The position numbers were made by a program, and so were the translations under genes. A stretch of 64,000 bases of DNA, taken from JAJEFO01 sp965209045. GTDB lineage: Bacteria > Pseudomonadota > Alphaproteobacteria > Rhodobacterales > Rhodobacteraceae. Below, piece after piece: positions 37,053 through 45,212 of the stretch. The notes under the pieces are model-generated. The model was not told the origin of the DNA, did not search any database, and saw only the letters and a program-made list of their open reading frames with translations. The stretch spans positions 868,001 to 932,000 of the forward strand of contig CBDBPW010000001.1 of the NCBI GenBank assembly GCA_965209045.1, in the 5' to 3' direction. Each line of letters opens with the position of its first letter. Position 1 is the stretch's first letter.

Positions 37053-37388
37053 CTAAGCGCTCGCTTCCATCTCGGGATTCTCGCAGAGCGCATCCAGTTC
37101 GGCCTCGTACCGCGCAATGCGTTGCCGAAACGACCGTCCGAAGAAGCGGATCAAGCCGTACCAAACGCCTGCGTGCGACAATCCCAAAAACGCCATCATA
37201 TACAGCCCCGGCTCGTCCAAGGGAGGAAAGCCAGTTTCCGAAACAAGCCATGTCAGGACGACCAGCATCAGCAGGATTCCCGCCACAAGTACGGACCAAA
37301 ATCCGAACAGGACAAGCTTCGAGCACCACCTCGCGAACTTCAGGGTCTTCTCGATCCTGCCTCTTTGCTTCTCGATGTCGCGCCTCAT
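37053..37388 (-). CDS. Small two-span membrane protein of unknown function
   Basis: A 111-residue protein starting MRRDIEKQRGRIEKTLKF, with one hydrophobic helix at about residues 25-48 (LVLFGFWSVLVAGILLMLVV) and another at about 61-82 (GLYMMAFLGLSHAGVWYGLI). A charged C-terminal tail (RQRIARYEAELDALCENPEM) may form a short coiled coil. I do not recognise the family. The long, even amphipathic pattern and plausible topology suggest a real gene; an in-frame extension upstream to 37697 is Pro/Arg-rich and rejected. It sits between the two 56-bp repeats. Confidence 0.6.
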   Translation of the reverse strand: MRRDIEKQRGRIEKTLKFARWCSKLVLFGFWSVLVAGILLMLVVLTWLVSETGFPPLDEPGLYMMAFLGLSHAGVWYGLIRFFGRSFRQRIARYEAELDALCENPEMEASA

Positions 37389-37750
37389 TGACGCCGCTCC
37401 GATGAGCGCGTGAACGTCCCGGTTCGCCGGGAAGCCACGCTCTGGCAGGCGAGACGCAAGCCCGACGCACCTCCTGCGCGCGTGGCCCCGGCAAAGGACC
37501 GGCAACGCCGCTCCACGTCCTGCAGGGAGCCACTCAGTTTGATTCCGCACCCGACCGGACGGGTCGTGCGGCGCGGAATCGACGAGATTGGCCGTCTTGG
37601 GAGCCGTTGCGCGGCCCTCGTCCTTCGGACGACGATCCCTGACGCGGAACCGGCGCTTTGCGCAGGACGGGAATGCATCGTCGCGGGCGGGTGGCACGTG
37701 GCGGATCGACCTCTGCTGCTGGCGAGCGCAGGGTCCATCGAAGCAATGGC
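37389..37750. other. Intergenic stretch with 56-bp repeat copy B
   Basis: About 360 bases between the small membrane-protein gene and the lipoprotein gene. No coding region is recognised. Copy B of the 56-bp repeat lies inside. Confidence 0.45.
37608..37663. repeat. Imperfect 56-bp direct repeat, copy B
   Basis: Same orientation as copy A (36842-36897), 75% identical by hand count. It lies upstream of the small membrane-protein gene, which reads away from it. Confidence 0.5.
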
Positions 37751-38665
37751 TTACTGCCGTTTCGCGCCGAAGGCGCCAACGATGCCGTTCTGTTCGAAGA
37801 CTCCGGTTGCTTCTTCGTGACCCGGTCCCTTGAATCCACCCCGCACGAGATCGCCCACGCCTCCGTCATTGAACGTGCCGTCTGCTGCGACGGGAACATC
37901 GGCGAAGCTTGCCTCGCTCACCGTATGGGCTGCATTGCGGTCAAGGTCCACGATGTCCGTGAAGCTGGCATCCAGCGTATGGCTTGCCATGTCGTAGGTC
38001 AGAGACGCGTCGCCCTGAAGGATGCCGCCGCCGGTCGCAGGAGTGCCCGTCATGACGCCTTGCCACGTCCCGCTCGTGGCTGGACGTGACCTGGTCAGGT
38101 CACCTCCGGCCGCCGCCCCTCTCAACGTGATGGAGATTGTTGCTCCTGCCACTGCCCCCAGCTGTCTGGCGTCGGCGAGCACGTAGAACCCCGCGTGATC
38201 CATCCACGCGCCGTACTGCCGGTATGTCGGTCCGTACCTGCCTCCGCGGCCTTCCGTGAGAGTAATGCCGTGCTTCGTCAGGATGGCTTCCTGCGAATCG
38301 AGGTCGGCTTCAAGGTTCCGCACAAAGGACCCAAGGGAAAGCGTCAGCGGAAATCCGGTGTTAGGTTCCGTGGCCGTGCAACGTGGCGGCGCTCCTGAGC
38401 AGTCAGAGGGGTCAGAAGGGAGCACGACGTTCTGCAAGGCGGGGACTGCGCTGTCCGTTTCTCCGTAAACCGTCGAAATTGCCAGCGCGTCGGATCTGGC
38501 GGCAATGTCAACGGACCGCATGCGTTGATCGGCAGCTGTTTCGACAGGTTCGACGGAACCTGTGAGGGAGAGGATCGGGTCCGGTCCGCCGCTTTCGCAG
38601 GCGGTCAAGGTTCCGATTGTCGCAACGACCAGACCGCACTTTGTCGCTAGTTTCGCTGAAAACAC
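37751..38665 (-). CDS. Transferrin-binding-protein-like (TbpB-like) lipoprotein
   Basis: A 304-residue lipoprotein. The GTG start at 38665 has an excellent AAGGAGG ribosome-binding site six to seven bases upstream. A signal peptide ends in the lipobox L-T-A-C with Cys23 as the lipid-modified residue. The C-terminal half has the TbpB-type beta-barrel pattern: GTWQGVMTGTPATGGGILQG, ASLTYDMASHTLDASFTDIV, then the hallmark GGFKGPGHEEATGVFEQNGI and the ending VGAFGAKR. Related proteins sit on the outer membrane and bind host iron proteins or other ligands, or form part of surface systems. No TonB receptor lies beside it; the nearest outer-membrane gene is a broken porin. The ligand is unknown. Confidence 0.8.
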   Translation of the reverse strand: MFSAKLATKCGLVVATIGTLTACESGGPDPILSLTGSVEPVETAADQRMRSVDIAARSDALAISTVYGETDSAVPALQNVVLPSDPSDCSGAPPRCTATEPNTGFPLTLSLGSFVRNLEADLDSQEAILTKHGITLTEGRGGRYGPTYRQYGAWMDHAGFYVLADARQLGAVAGATISITLRGAAAGGDLTRSRPATSGTWQGVMTGTPATGGGILQGDASLTYDMASHTLDASFTDIVDLDRNAAHTVSEASFADVPVAADGTFNDGGVGDLVRGGFKGPGHEEATGVFEQNGIVGAFGAKRQ

Positions 38666-38762
38666 CGCAAGCCTCCTTTCTGCTAGGGAACCAGGCAACG
38701 ATAAGCGTAGCGTGGATTCTCCATCGACCGTGACGCAAGACTTCTGCCTCCGGAACCGACCC

Positions 38763-38924
38763 AAAATTTCCATTTCTCCCCAATGATGGGGAAGCGCGAT
38801 GGCGGGAAGCCCGACGAGATGCCGCGAGATCGTTCGCGAAGGCAGGTTCGCATCAATTCGGCCGCGGAAGGCTGGCATCCCGGGGCAATTGGTTGTCGAG
38901 CGTACGAGGGGTGGGTGCCGTGAG
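38763..38924. repeat. Dispersed ~165-bp repeat, copy 1
   Basis: First of three long copies of a repeat with core TTTCTCCCCAAT...TGGGGAAG (palindrome at 38778-38791) and a conserved right end GTCGAGCGTACGAGG. It lies between the divergent lipoprotein gene and the broken porin, about 130 bases before the porin start. See copies 2 and 3. Confidence 0.75.
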
Positions 38925-39055
38925 AGCAACCCGTCTCGGTTTCTTGGATGTCGGCTTTCCGCCGCGGAACCGGTCGATCGCGACTTGCCTTCTTCCGGCC
39001 CGTTTCGCCGCGCCGCTCACGCGTCTTCCTGCGGCAAGGCGAAGGAGGCGGCCCC

Positions 39056-40448
39056 TTGTTCCGGACTCTGCTCGCCGGAGCGATGCCGCCGCTTGCATTG
39101 TCCGGCCCCGCCCGGGCGCGCGTCGCGACGGAAACTATGAAACGCGAGGCCGAACCTGCGGACACGCCAAGCGTCGTCGTGGGCGCCAGCGCAAGGTTCG
39201 CGATCCGGATGCTGGACCCTACGGGCGGCGTCAGGCGCAAGGATCGTCTGGTGCTCGTTGCCAGACGGGACGGCACGTACGCGCCGAACGTGTTCCGTCT
39301 TCACGGAGAGATCACGCCCGCCGCGAACTGGCAGTCCAGCAACAAGACGGACAAATCCGGCTGCTTGATGCGACATCCGACGGAAAGCAACCAGATCGGG
39401 CAGGAGGTCTCGGAGGCCGCGATCCACTTCGCAGGGATCGCCTTGCCCGCGACCACGGGCGATCGAGTCGCCAGGCACGCGGAAGCGCTCTGCGGTCCCC
39501 GGCAGAGGTGCGACAGCGGGACCAACACGTCGCCGGGGCGCAACCAGCTGCATGTGCGGACGGCCCTGGCTCAAGTTTGGCGTCCCAAGCCGGTCCACGT
39601 TCGATGCGAGCACCGGGAAGATGGCGGTGCGGTTCGGCCAGACCGACACCTTCAACCCGTTTGCCGCGTCGAGCGCATTGCACGCCTTCGGGGGGATCGC
39701 GAACGGCGTGAAGGTCGGCTACGCGTCGGATGGCCTGAGGCTTTTCCTCATGGGCATCCAGGGAGGCGCCAAGTTCCGCGCGGCGAGCATGCCGGTAAAC
39801 GGGACCGGCGTGCCCAGCCGGCTGAACAACCTCGCCGTCGACGCGAACCGGGAATTCGGTCAGGGAAGGTACGCCGCGCTGCTTCTCGGCGGTTCGTTCC
39901 AGCGCGGATCGGCCTCTTGCCGGGACTGCCCTGTTGTTCATTTCGAGCCGTGCCGTGCCGGCAACCCGGGAGTCGGCGTCTACGGGCGGCTTGACCGCGG
40001 CCCGCTTGCCGTCAAGGCCGAGCCTGCCCGCACGCCCGACGTGTGGCCCGGAACCTTCAACCCAGGCATTCCGCAGTTCGCGACCTGCAAGGTGAGGGCC
40101 TTCGATCTCGGGGCAAGGTGCCGGTTGGAGCGCGGAGCCGTCACGCTGGATTTCTCGGCCACCAGGCGGCGGGTCCCGACGGGGTGCCTTGGGACCGACA
40201 GGGCCAGCAGGTGCTTGGCGCCGCACGATCGGCCCGGCCCCAAACTGTTTGCCGAGCATGTGCGGACCGCCAGCTATGTGCCGCTGAACTTCATCAGCGG
40301 AGGCAGCATCATTGACGGGGACGCTGTGGACAACACGCTCGCCCACAGTGACCGCGATGCCCGCTCCGATGTCCTGCCAGCGTGGCGCGTCTGCCGAATC
40401 TCGGCCAACTTCCCTGTACGGCGCCGATCGCTAGCATTGAATGCGTGA
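39056..40448 (+). pseudogene. Frameshifted outer-membrane porin (LbtU-like)
   Basis: A TTG at 39056 with an AAGGAGG ribosome-binding site seven bases upstream begins a signal peptide (FRTLLAGAMPPLALSGPARA). The following frame reads like an outer-membrane beta-barrel (WQSSNKTDKSGCLMRHPT, NQIGQEVSEAAIHFAG). Near 39575 homology moves to the next frame, which continues STGKMAVRFGQTDTFNPF, ANGVKVGYASDGL, FMGIQGGAKFRAA style barrel strands and ends YVPLNFISGGSI. The two frames join with a one-base insertion. The pattern resembles the LbtU siderophore-porin family, but that name is from memory. Many substitutions of charged and Cys residues for barrel residues suggest true decay, not just one sequencing error. 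Confidence 0.65.
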
Positions 40449-40536
40449 GGCCAGGGCCTGGCTGGATGTTCGCCGGTCGCGCGTCGGTCGTACGGGTCGC
40501 CCGGCGCAGGGCTCGGCCCCTTCGGATTCGGTCAGG

Positions 40537-40700
40537 AAAATTTCAATTTCTCCCCAATGTTGGGGAAGTGCGGGGCGGGACACCCGATTACGTTCCGCGT
40601 GTTTGTCCGCAATGGCAGATTCGGGTCACTCCGGTCGGCCACAGAAGGCTTGCGCCCAGGAGAATTGGTTGCCGAGCGTACTAGGGAAGGGCGCAGTTGG
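40537..40700. repeat. Dispersed ~165-bp repeat, copy 2
   Basis: Core palindrome CCCCAATGTTGGGG at 40552-40565, then GTTCCGCGTGTTTGTC shared with copy 3, then the conserved right end GCCGAGCGTACTAGGGAAGG. Same orientation as copies 1 and 3. It precedes the SRCR pseudogene by about 200-300 bases. Confidence 0.78.
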
Positions 40701-40899
40701 CGAATTTCGATCCGGCTTCCTTGATGGCAGCTGTCGGTCGGCGGCTGCGACAGTCGAGCCGCCATCGATGAGGCTTGGATTTCGCGCTGGGCGGGCAACA
40801 GGCGTGGAGGCGCAGCAGGCAGACCGAGAAGCAGCCGCCGAATTCTGCCGAAGCGGATTGGATGCGCGAGCGGCCGGACGGGCGCGGCACTCCGGGCCG

Positions 40900-41893
40900 A
40901 TGTCCGGGACCTGCCCGACCGGCGCGGCCGTGGGCCGTCTTGCATCCAGCGACTTGCCGACCCGCCCGGGGGCTAGGCTGGCCGATGCGGACGCACCGGC
41001 CAGCCTTCCTGCGGCGGCCGGACTGCCTTTGGCCTGTCTCGTGCTCTCGCTTGCGGCGCTCCATGCCGCCCCCACTCTGGCGCAGACCGACTGCGCCGAG
41101 GTGTCGGAAGAGGGCCTGCGGCTCATCGGAGGTGACATCGCCAGGGAAGGGTCGGTGCAGATTTGCCACAACAGCGAGTGGCGGCATGTCTGCGACGACC
41201 GCTGGGCCAAGGTGGACGCCGACGTTGCATGCAGACAGCTCGGCTACACCAGGGGAGCGTGGCGTGCGACGACCCGTTCCGAATTCGTATCCCTGATCGC
41301 GGTCGAGTTCTGGCTGGACGAAGTCGAGTGCACCGGGAGCGAATTGTCGCTGGCGGCTTGCTCGCACGACGGCTGGGGCGTGCACAACTGCCAGTTCGGC
41401 GAGCGCGCCGGCGCGGTCTGCAAGGCAAGCAATGCCGCCGCCGTCGGAATGCAAGCGATTTCCGGAACGGCGCGAGTCGGAGAAATGCCGATGACGGGGC
41501 GAGGCGGCGTCGAGGATGCGGTCGGCCTGCCTTTGAAGTAGTTGGACGACAGAACACTTCAGTGAATGCGGGCGGACAGCTCCAGCAACGAGACTGACGT
41601 TGTCGGCACGACGTCGCGCGAATGCACGCTGGCGGACGACGACGAAGATCGCGCAATCCAAGTGAAGGTCTCGTTCACGGCTGGCGAAGGCAACGCCGAG
41701 GGGCGCTCAGGAGCGGCGCGACGCGCCTGCCTCGGCCATGCAGATGAACGGCTGCATGCCTCGCGACCTACAATTCATCGAGGGCGACGACGACCGGAAG
41801 GGATCGCTGATGATCTGCCACAACAGCCACGGGCGGCATGATTGCGACGACAACTGGGCGAAAGTGGACGCCGGCGCAGCGGCGCCTGCCTGA
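40900..41893 (+). pseudogene. Decayed secreted SRCR-domain surface protein
   Basis: A signal peptide (LPLACLVLSLAALHAAPTLAQ) leads into a complete scavenger-receptor cysteine-rich domain at about 41116-41420: LRLIGGDIAREGSVQICHN, HVCDDRW, VACRQLGYTRG, VECTGSELSLAAC and HNCQF, with all expected cysteines. A bacterial Ig/fibronectin-like repeat follows (ISGTARVGE), cut by in-frame TAG at 41539 and TGA at 41563, resuming ADSSSNETD to TLADDDEDRAIQVKVSFTAG. A second SRCR domain (from 41744; LMICHNS, HDCDDNWAKVD) ends early at the TGA at 41891. The ATG at 40985 may be the original start with a later frameshift; 40900 is the start in the SRCR frame. The whole looks like the front of a longer adhesin-like protein now broken. 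Confidence 0.75.
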
Positions 41894-42001
41894 GTGGAGC
41901 GCATTTCGGAACTAGACGAGAGCCCTCTTCGGTGACCGCCGAACGACCGTCCGGCTCGCCTGTCGTGTGGCACTGGGCCTCTGCCGCCCGGATGCGGTCC
42001 A

Positions 42002-42168
42002 GAAAAATTGTCGTTTCTCCCCGATATTGGGGAAGCGCTCAGGCTGGAAGCCTGACTATGTTCCGCGTGTTTGTCGACGAAGGCGGGTTCGGGTCGTTCC
42101 GACCGGCCATAGGAAGCTTGCACCCGGTATCAGTGGTTGTCGAGCATACGAGGGAAGGGTGCAGTGAG
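42002..42168. repeat. Dispersed ~165-bp repeat, copy 3
   Basis: Core palindrome CCCCGATATTGGGG at 42019-42032, a small inner stem GGCTGGAAGCC, then GTTCCGCGTGTTTGTC and the right end GTCGAGCATACGAGGGAAGG. Same orientation as copies 1 and 2; about three quarters identical to copy 2 by eye. Confidence 0.78.
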
Positions 42169-42229
42169 CTTTTGCCGGTCTGGCCTCACCAGGAAAGTCG
42201 GCTGCCGGCGGCAGGTCTGGTCACGCACA

Positions 42230-42715
42230 GCCTCTCTTCACTGGGTCTGCCTTGCCTTGCCTCTCGCGGGCCTCTTTGCTGCACAAGCACAAGGCCGGGA
42301 CCAGTTCCATGTGGCCCCGCAGGCGCACGATGGCGGCACGAAATTCACGGCGAACGAGCATTTCTACAGCGCCATGGATTTGCCACGCTGCGACGCGGCG
42401 GCGACGAATGCCGCCGCGAACGTCAGTTCCGTGGGGTGCAGCAGGCACGCTCTCAAGATTGTTGTCACCTCTTCCCTTGATGCGGCAATGATTCTCTGGT
42501 TGCCGGGCAACGGAGCCGGCACGGCACAGGGTCCGGCCGACGCGCTCGCTTGGGATCCGGACTCGCAATCGGACAGCGGCTTGGCGTCGTCGAAGCGCCA
42601 GTCGGTTGGCGTGCCGGCAGCGGGCGACGAGGCCGCGCGGCTGCACGGTGCAGCGTGCGACGGCGGCGGGGCGCCCGGGAGTCGCGCCGGGCTCCGGTTC
42701 ATGGCGCGATGGTAG
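42230..42715 (+). pseudogene. Possible secreted-protein remnant
   Basis: Just after repeat copy 3 a frame contains a signal-peptide-like run (HWVCLALPLAGLFAAQAQ) followed by about 140 residues with no recognised domain (for example QFHVAPQAHDGGTKFTANEH). It ends at 42715. No clear start codon with a ribosome-binding site is visible near the hydrophobic run, so this may be a fragment. The position mirrors the signal peptide found downstream of copies 1 and 2. Confidence 0.3.
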
Positions 42716-42873
42716 GCGACGCGAACAGGGGAGGGGCCGGGGAGGACGGCTTGGGCGGGCACGTGTCTCGACGGGAGCGGGCACATATGAAAGCCCGCTA
42801 CCGTCCCGGCGGTCCGGCGTGCGGCGCGCCGGGGCCAAGGTGGCGGTGGCGACGCATGCAGGGGTCCGAGTGC

Positions 42874-43326
42874 GTGAATCGGACTGAAAGGCTCAGGCTA
42901 GCGGCGATCTTGGCCGGCGCGACGATCGCCGGCGACGCCGTGGTGCAAGCCCCTGCACCTCCGGCAGAGGTGCTGGAAACGATCAGGGAGCTCGTCCGCA
43001 AGTACCTGGTAGAGCACCCGGAGATGGTCGAGCAGGCGCTAGTCGCGTTCAACGCGAAGCGCGCGAAGTCACCGGTGGCGCCTTCGGAGAACGGCCAGAC
43101 GCTCCTTGCTCAACCGATGTCGCCTGACGCGGACAGTCCCGGCGGCGGCGTCACGCTGGTCGAGTTCTTCGACCATCAATCCGGAAACTGCAACCGATCT
43201 CGCAATCCCGCGATTGAGTTGCTTGCGGGCAATGCGTCCCAAGGCCGACGGCGCGACATGGAAGAGTCGCCGGCGAGCGCCGCGCTGACAGCGATCCGGA
43301 CGGCATCGCCCTCAGCGGCGCCGTAG
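42874..43326 (+). pseudogene. Truncated DsbA/ScsC-like thioredoxin-fold protein
   Basis: From a GTG at 42874 the frame gives a signal-like N-terminus, then the helix typical of periplasmic DsbA-type proteins with an N-terminal oligomerisation region (IRELVRKYLVEHPEMVEQAL), then the start of the thioredoxin fold (VTLVEFFDHQSGNCNRS). The active site should read C-G-Y-C; here it is S-G-N-C, so the catalytic first cysteine is gone. Homology fades after about residue 115 and the frame stops at 43326, roughly half the normal length. An IS21 transposase remnant begins directly after it. Confidence 0.6.
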
Positions 43327-43349
43327 CCGACGGGTTCCGAATTGCCAAC

Positions 43350-43870
43350 TCGACATCCCGGCACGCCCTGGAGTGACGGATCCGCTACTGGCGGTCCCGC
43401 CATGACCCGGAGTGGGGCGTGATCTTCCGGCAGTCCGCGCGGCCGGACCGGGTCGACCTCTCGGACTTCGCGGCCATGAACGCTCTCGAAGTCACCTTGG
43501 CCGGACGGCCTCTCGACCACCGGCCCTGACACCTCCGGCTTCCTTGATCGGGGTTCCGCCATGCGGAAGTGGCTCTCGGCCACGAGAGCTTCACGGCCCT
43601 TGCCACGCGGCTGCAGGCCATGCTCCGGTCCCTGTGGGGCGCTCCCGCTGAGCACCACCGCACCGACGGCCTCTCGTCCGCCTTCCTGAACATCGGCAAG
43701 GGCGACGCGCGGGACAGGACCGAACGGGACGAGGCACTGTGGGGCACTACGGGATGACTGCCACCCGCAACAACTTCGACCTGGCCTGCGAGAACACCGA
43801 GATCGAGAGCGCGCACGGCCACCTCAAGCGCGAGGTCGCCGACGCGCTGGTGCCGGAAGGCGAGGGACTA
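43350..43870 (+). mobile_element. Degraded IS21-family IstA transposase
   Basis: The plus strand carries IstA-like blocks in order: RIRYWRSRHDPEWGVIFRQ, VDLSDFAAM, LAGRPLDHR, HAEVALGHESFTALATRLQ, GLSSAFLNIGKG, then after a frameshift near 43740 HYGMTATRNN and ESAHGHLKREVADAL. In-frame stops occur around 43374, 43527 and 43545. The N-terminal helix-turn-helix part, the IstB partner and terminal repeats were not found. The fragment stops exactly where the HigA-like gene (opposite strand) begins. Confidence 0.65.
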
Positions 43871-44161
43871 TCCGGCGTGGCCTTCCCGCACCTTGGCTTC
43901 GAGGCCGAAGCCAAGCGCCGACAGCGCGCTGGTCAAGGTGCTCAGCCGGGGATCGCCGTCTTCGCTCAACGCCCTGTACAAGGCCTCGCGCGACACGCCC
44001 GATTCCCTGGACACGTCTGTCATCCCGCGAGCCCGGGCGACCGTGCCAAGCGCGTGAGCGATGAACTTCGGATCGCCGGACTCGAACGCTTCGGAAACAA
44101 GCTCCGCCTGCGCCTCCGGAGAAGTGAGGCATTCCGCCGGATCAAACTTCGTAGTTTTCAT
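43868..44161 (-). CDS. HigA-like addiction-module antidote protein
   Basis: A 97-residue DNA-binding antitoxin. The start MKTTKFDPAECLTSPE and the segment IAHALGTVARARGMTDVSRESGVSREALYRALSEDGDPRLST (here IAHALGTVARARGMTDVS and SGVSREALYRAL) are typical of the addiction-module antidote family whose helix-turn-helix binds the operon promoter. The ATG lies within the end of the toxin gene (20-base overlap), so the order is toxin then antitoxin, as in higBA. It appears intact. Confidence 0.85.
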   Translation of the reverse strand: MKTTKFDPAECLTSPEAQAELVSEAFESGDPKFIAHALGTVARARGMTDVSRESGVSREALYRALSEDGDPRLSTLTSALSALGFGLEAKVREGHAG

Positions 44162-44453
44162 CGTCAATCTCCTTTGCCAGCCTTTGGGCCACGTGATTGT
44201 ACTGCTCCTGCGATCCCTTGCCGCCGACGAACGGCAACAGGATCACAGCCTTGCCGCGCCGTGCAAAGCAGAGCCTGTATCCTGACTCCTGGTGAATCCT
44301 CAATTCCCGTGTCCCGCCCGGCAGCGGCTTCGTGTCGCCGAGATTCCCGGCCTCGACCCGGACCGAGCGCCCCGCAATCGTCTTCTGGGCCCTGCGATCC
44401 TGGAGATCGCGAATCCAGTTCGTGAAGACCGGTGTCTGACAGAGCACAATCAT
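44142..44453 (-). CDS. RelE/HigB-type toxin (Gp49-like)
   Basis: A 103-residue RelE-superfamily toxin, probably a ribosome-dependent mRNA endonuclease held by the downstream antitoxin. Recognisable features are FTNWIRDLQDRRAQKTIAGR at the start, the central GDTKPLPGGTRELRIHQESG (here GDTKPLPGG and LRIHQESGYRLCF), and the C-terminal LLPFVGGKGSQEQ. The ATG at 44453 is preferred over a longer in-frame extension to 44822. It is the first gene of the pair. Both genes read intact, unlike the other toxin-antitoxin remnants in the window. Confidence 0.85.
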   Translation of the reverse strand: MIVLCQTPVFTNWIRDLQDRRAQKTIAGRSVRVEAGNLGDTKPLPGGTRELRIHQESGYRLCFARRGKAVILLPFVGGKGSQEQYNHVAQRLAKEIDDENYEV

Positions 44454-45212
44454 GTGTAACCAATAGGTGACATCCCCGAATCTCCAAGGCTGTTGCCTAT
44501 GGCCAGTTGCAGAGAACGCATGGAGATCTTGCGTCCTGGATTCGGTGCATGCTGTTCGCAGAACTGGCTGCACCGAGGAACTGACTGCCGCGTTTGAGGG
44601 AAACGACCGTGTCTCCTGCGCGACCGGTTCGATCCAACGCGTTGAGTGACTTGCGCGGTTCGAGACTGAAGTCCAACGCAAATCAGGCGTTCCTCGAATT
44701 CTGTCCTGGGGAGGCCGAGTGGTCGCGTTCTTCCGCACCAGTTGACGGCGGCACAACGTGCCGGATTCCCGGAGTCTCCCTTCCCTCTCATCGTGTGCCT
44801 GCGACTCGCCGCCGCGAGTCACACCGCTGACCTTGCGCCGGAACTCTCCTCCGCGCAGCGTCTGTCACGAATTCGGTGCTGAAACTTGGCAAGGCCATCC
44901 TCGACCCGCGACATGGGTCATCGTGCGCTCACCCGCGAAACCAGGGCCGCAAGCGACAATTTCGCCAAGTCTCCCCAATTTTGGGGAAGCCCGGCAGATT
45001 GCAATCCAATTATTTTGACCTGACGTGCAGAGGTGTGAGACTATGCGTGCAGGTTGCCCTTTGTTTGGAAGCTGTACTGTCGCGGGCGGCGCCGACAGGG
45101 TCAGGCCGGGGCCGCGGCCGGCATGGTCGGCAACGAGGCAGTGCAATCCTCGCAAACCAAGGGTCATGGGGTCTGCGGAGCCTCCAGCCGTGAAGCCCTT
45201 GTCCGAGGCGAC
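44454..45212. other. Gene-free stretch with repeat-core copy 4
   Basis: About 760 bases between the toxin gene and the LuxR regulator. No coding region is recognised. It includes the palindromic core of the dispersed repeat near its right side. Confidence 0.45.
44973..44986. repeat. Core-only copy 4 of the dispersed repeat
   Basis: CTCCCCAATTTTGGGGAAG carries the perfect palindrome of the repeat family, preceded by a similar AATTTCG stretch, but the ~130 bases that follow in copies 1-3 are not conserved here. It lies about 230 bases before the LuxR-type regulator. Confidence 0.55.

Noticed and set aside
38760..45000. CRISPR array
   Set aside because: Repeated elements are few, about 165 bp long, diverged and 1.5 kb or more apart; no short regular repeat-spacer pattern and no cas genes.
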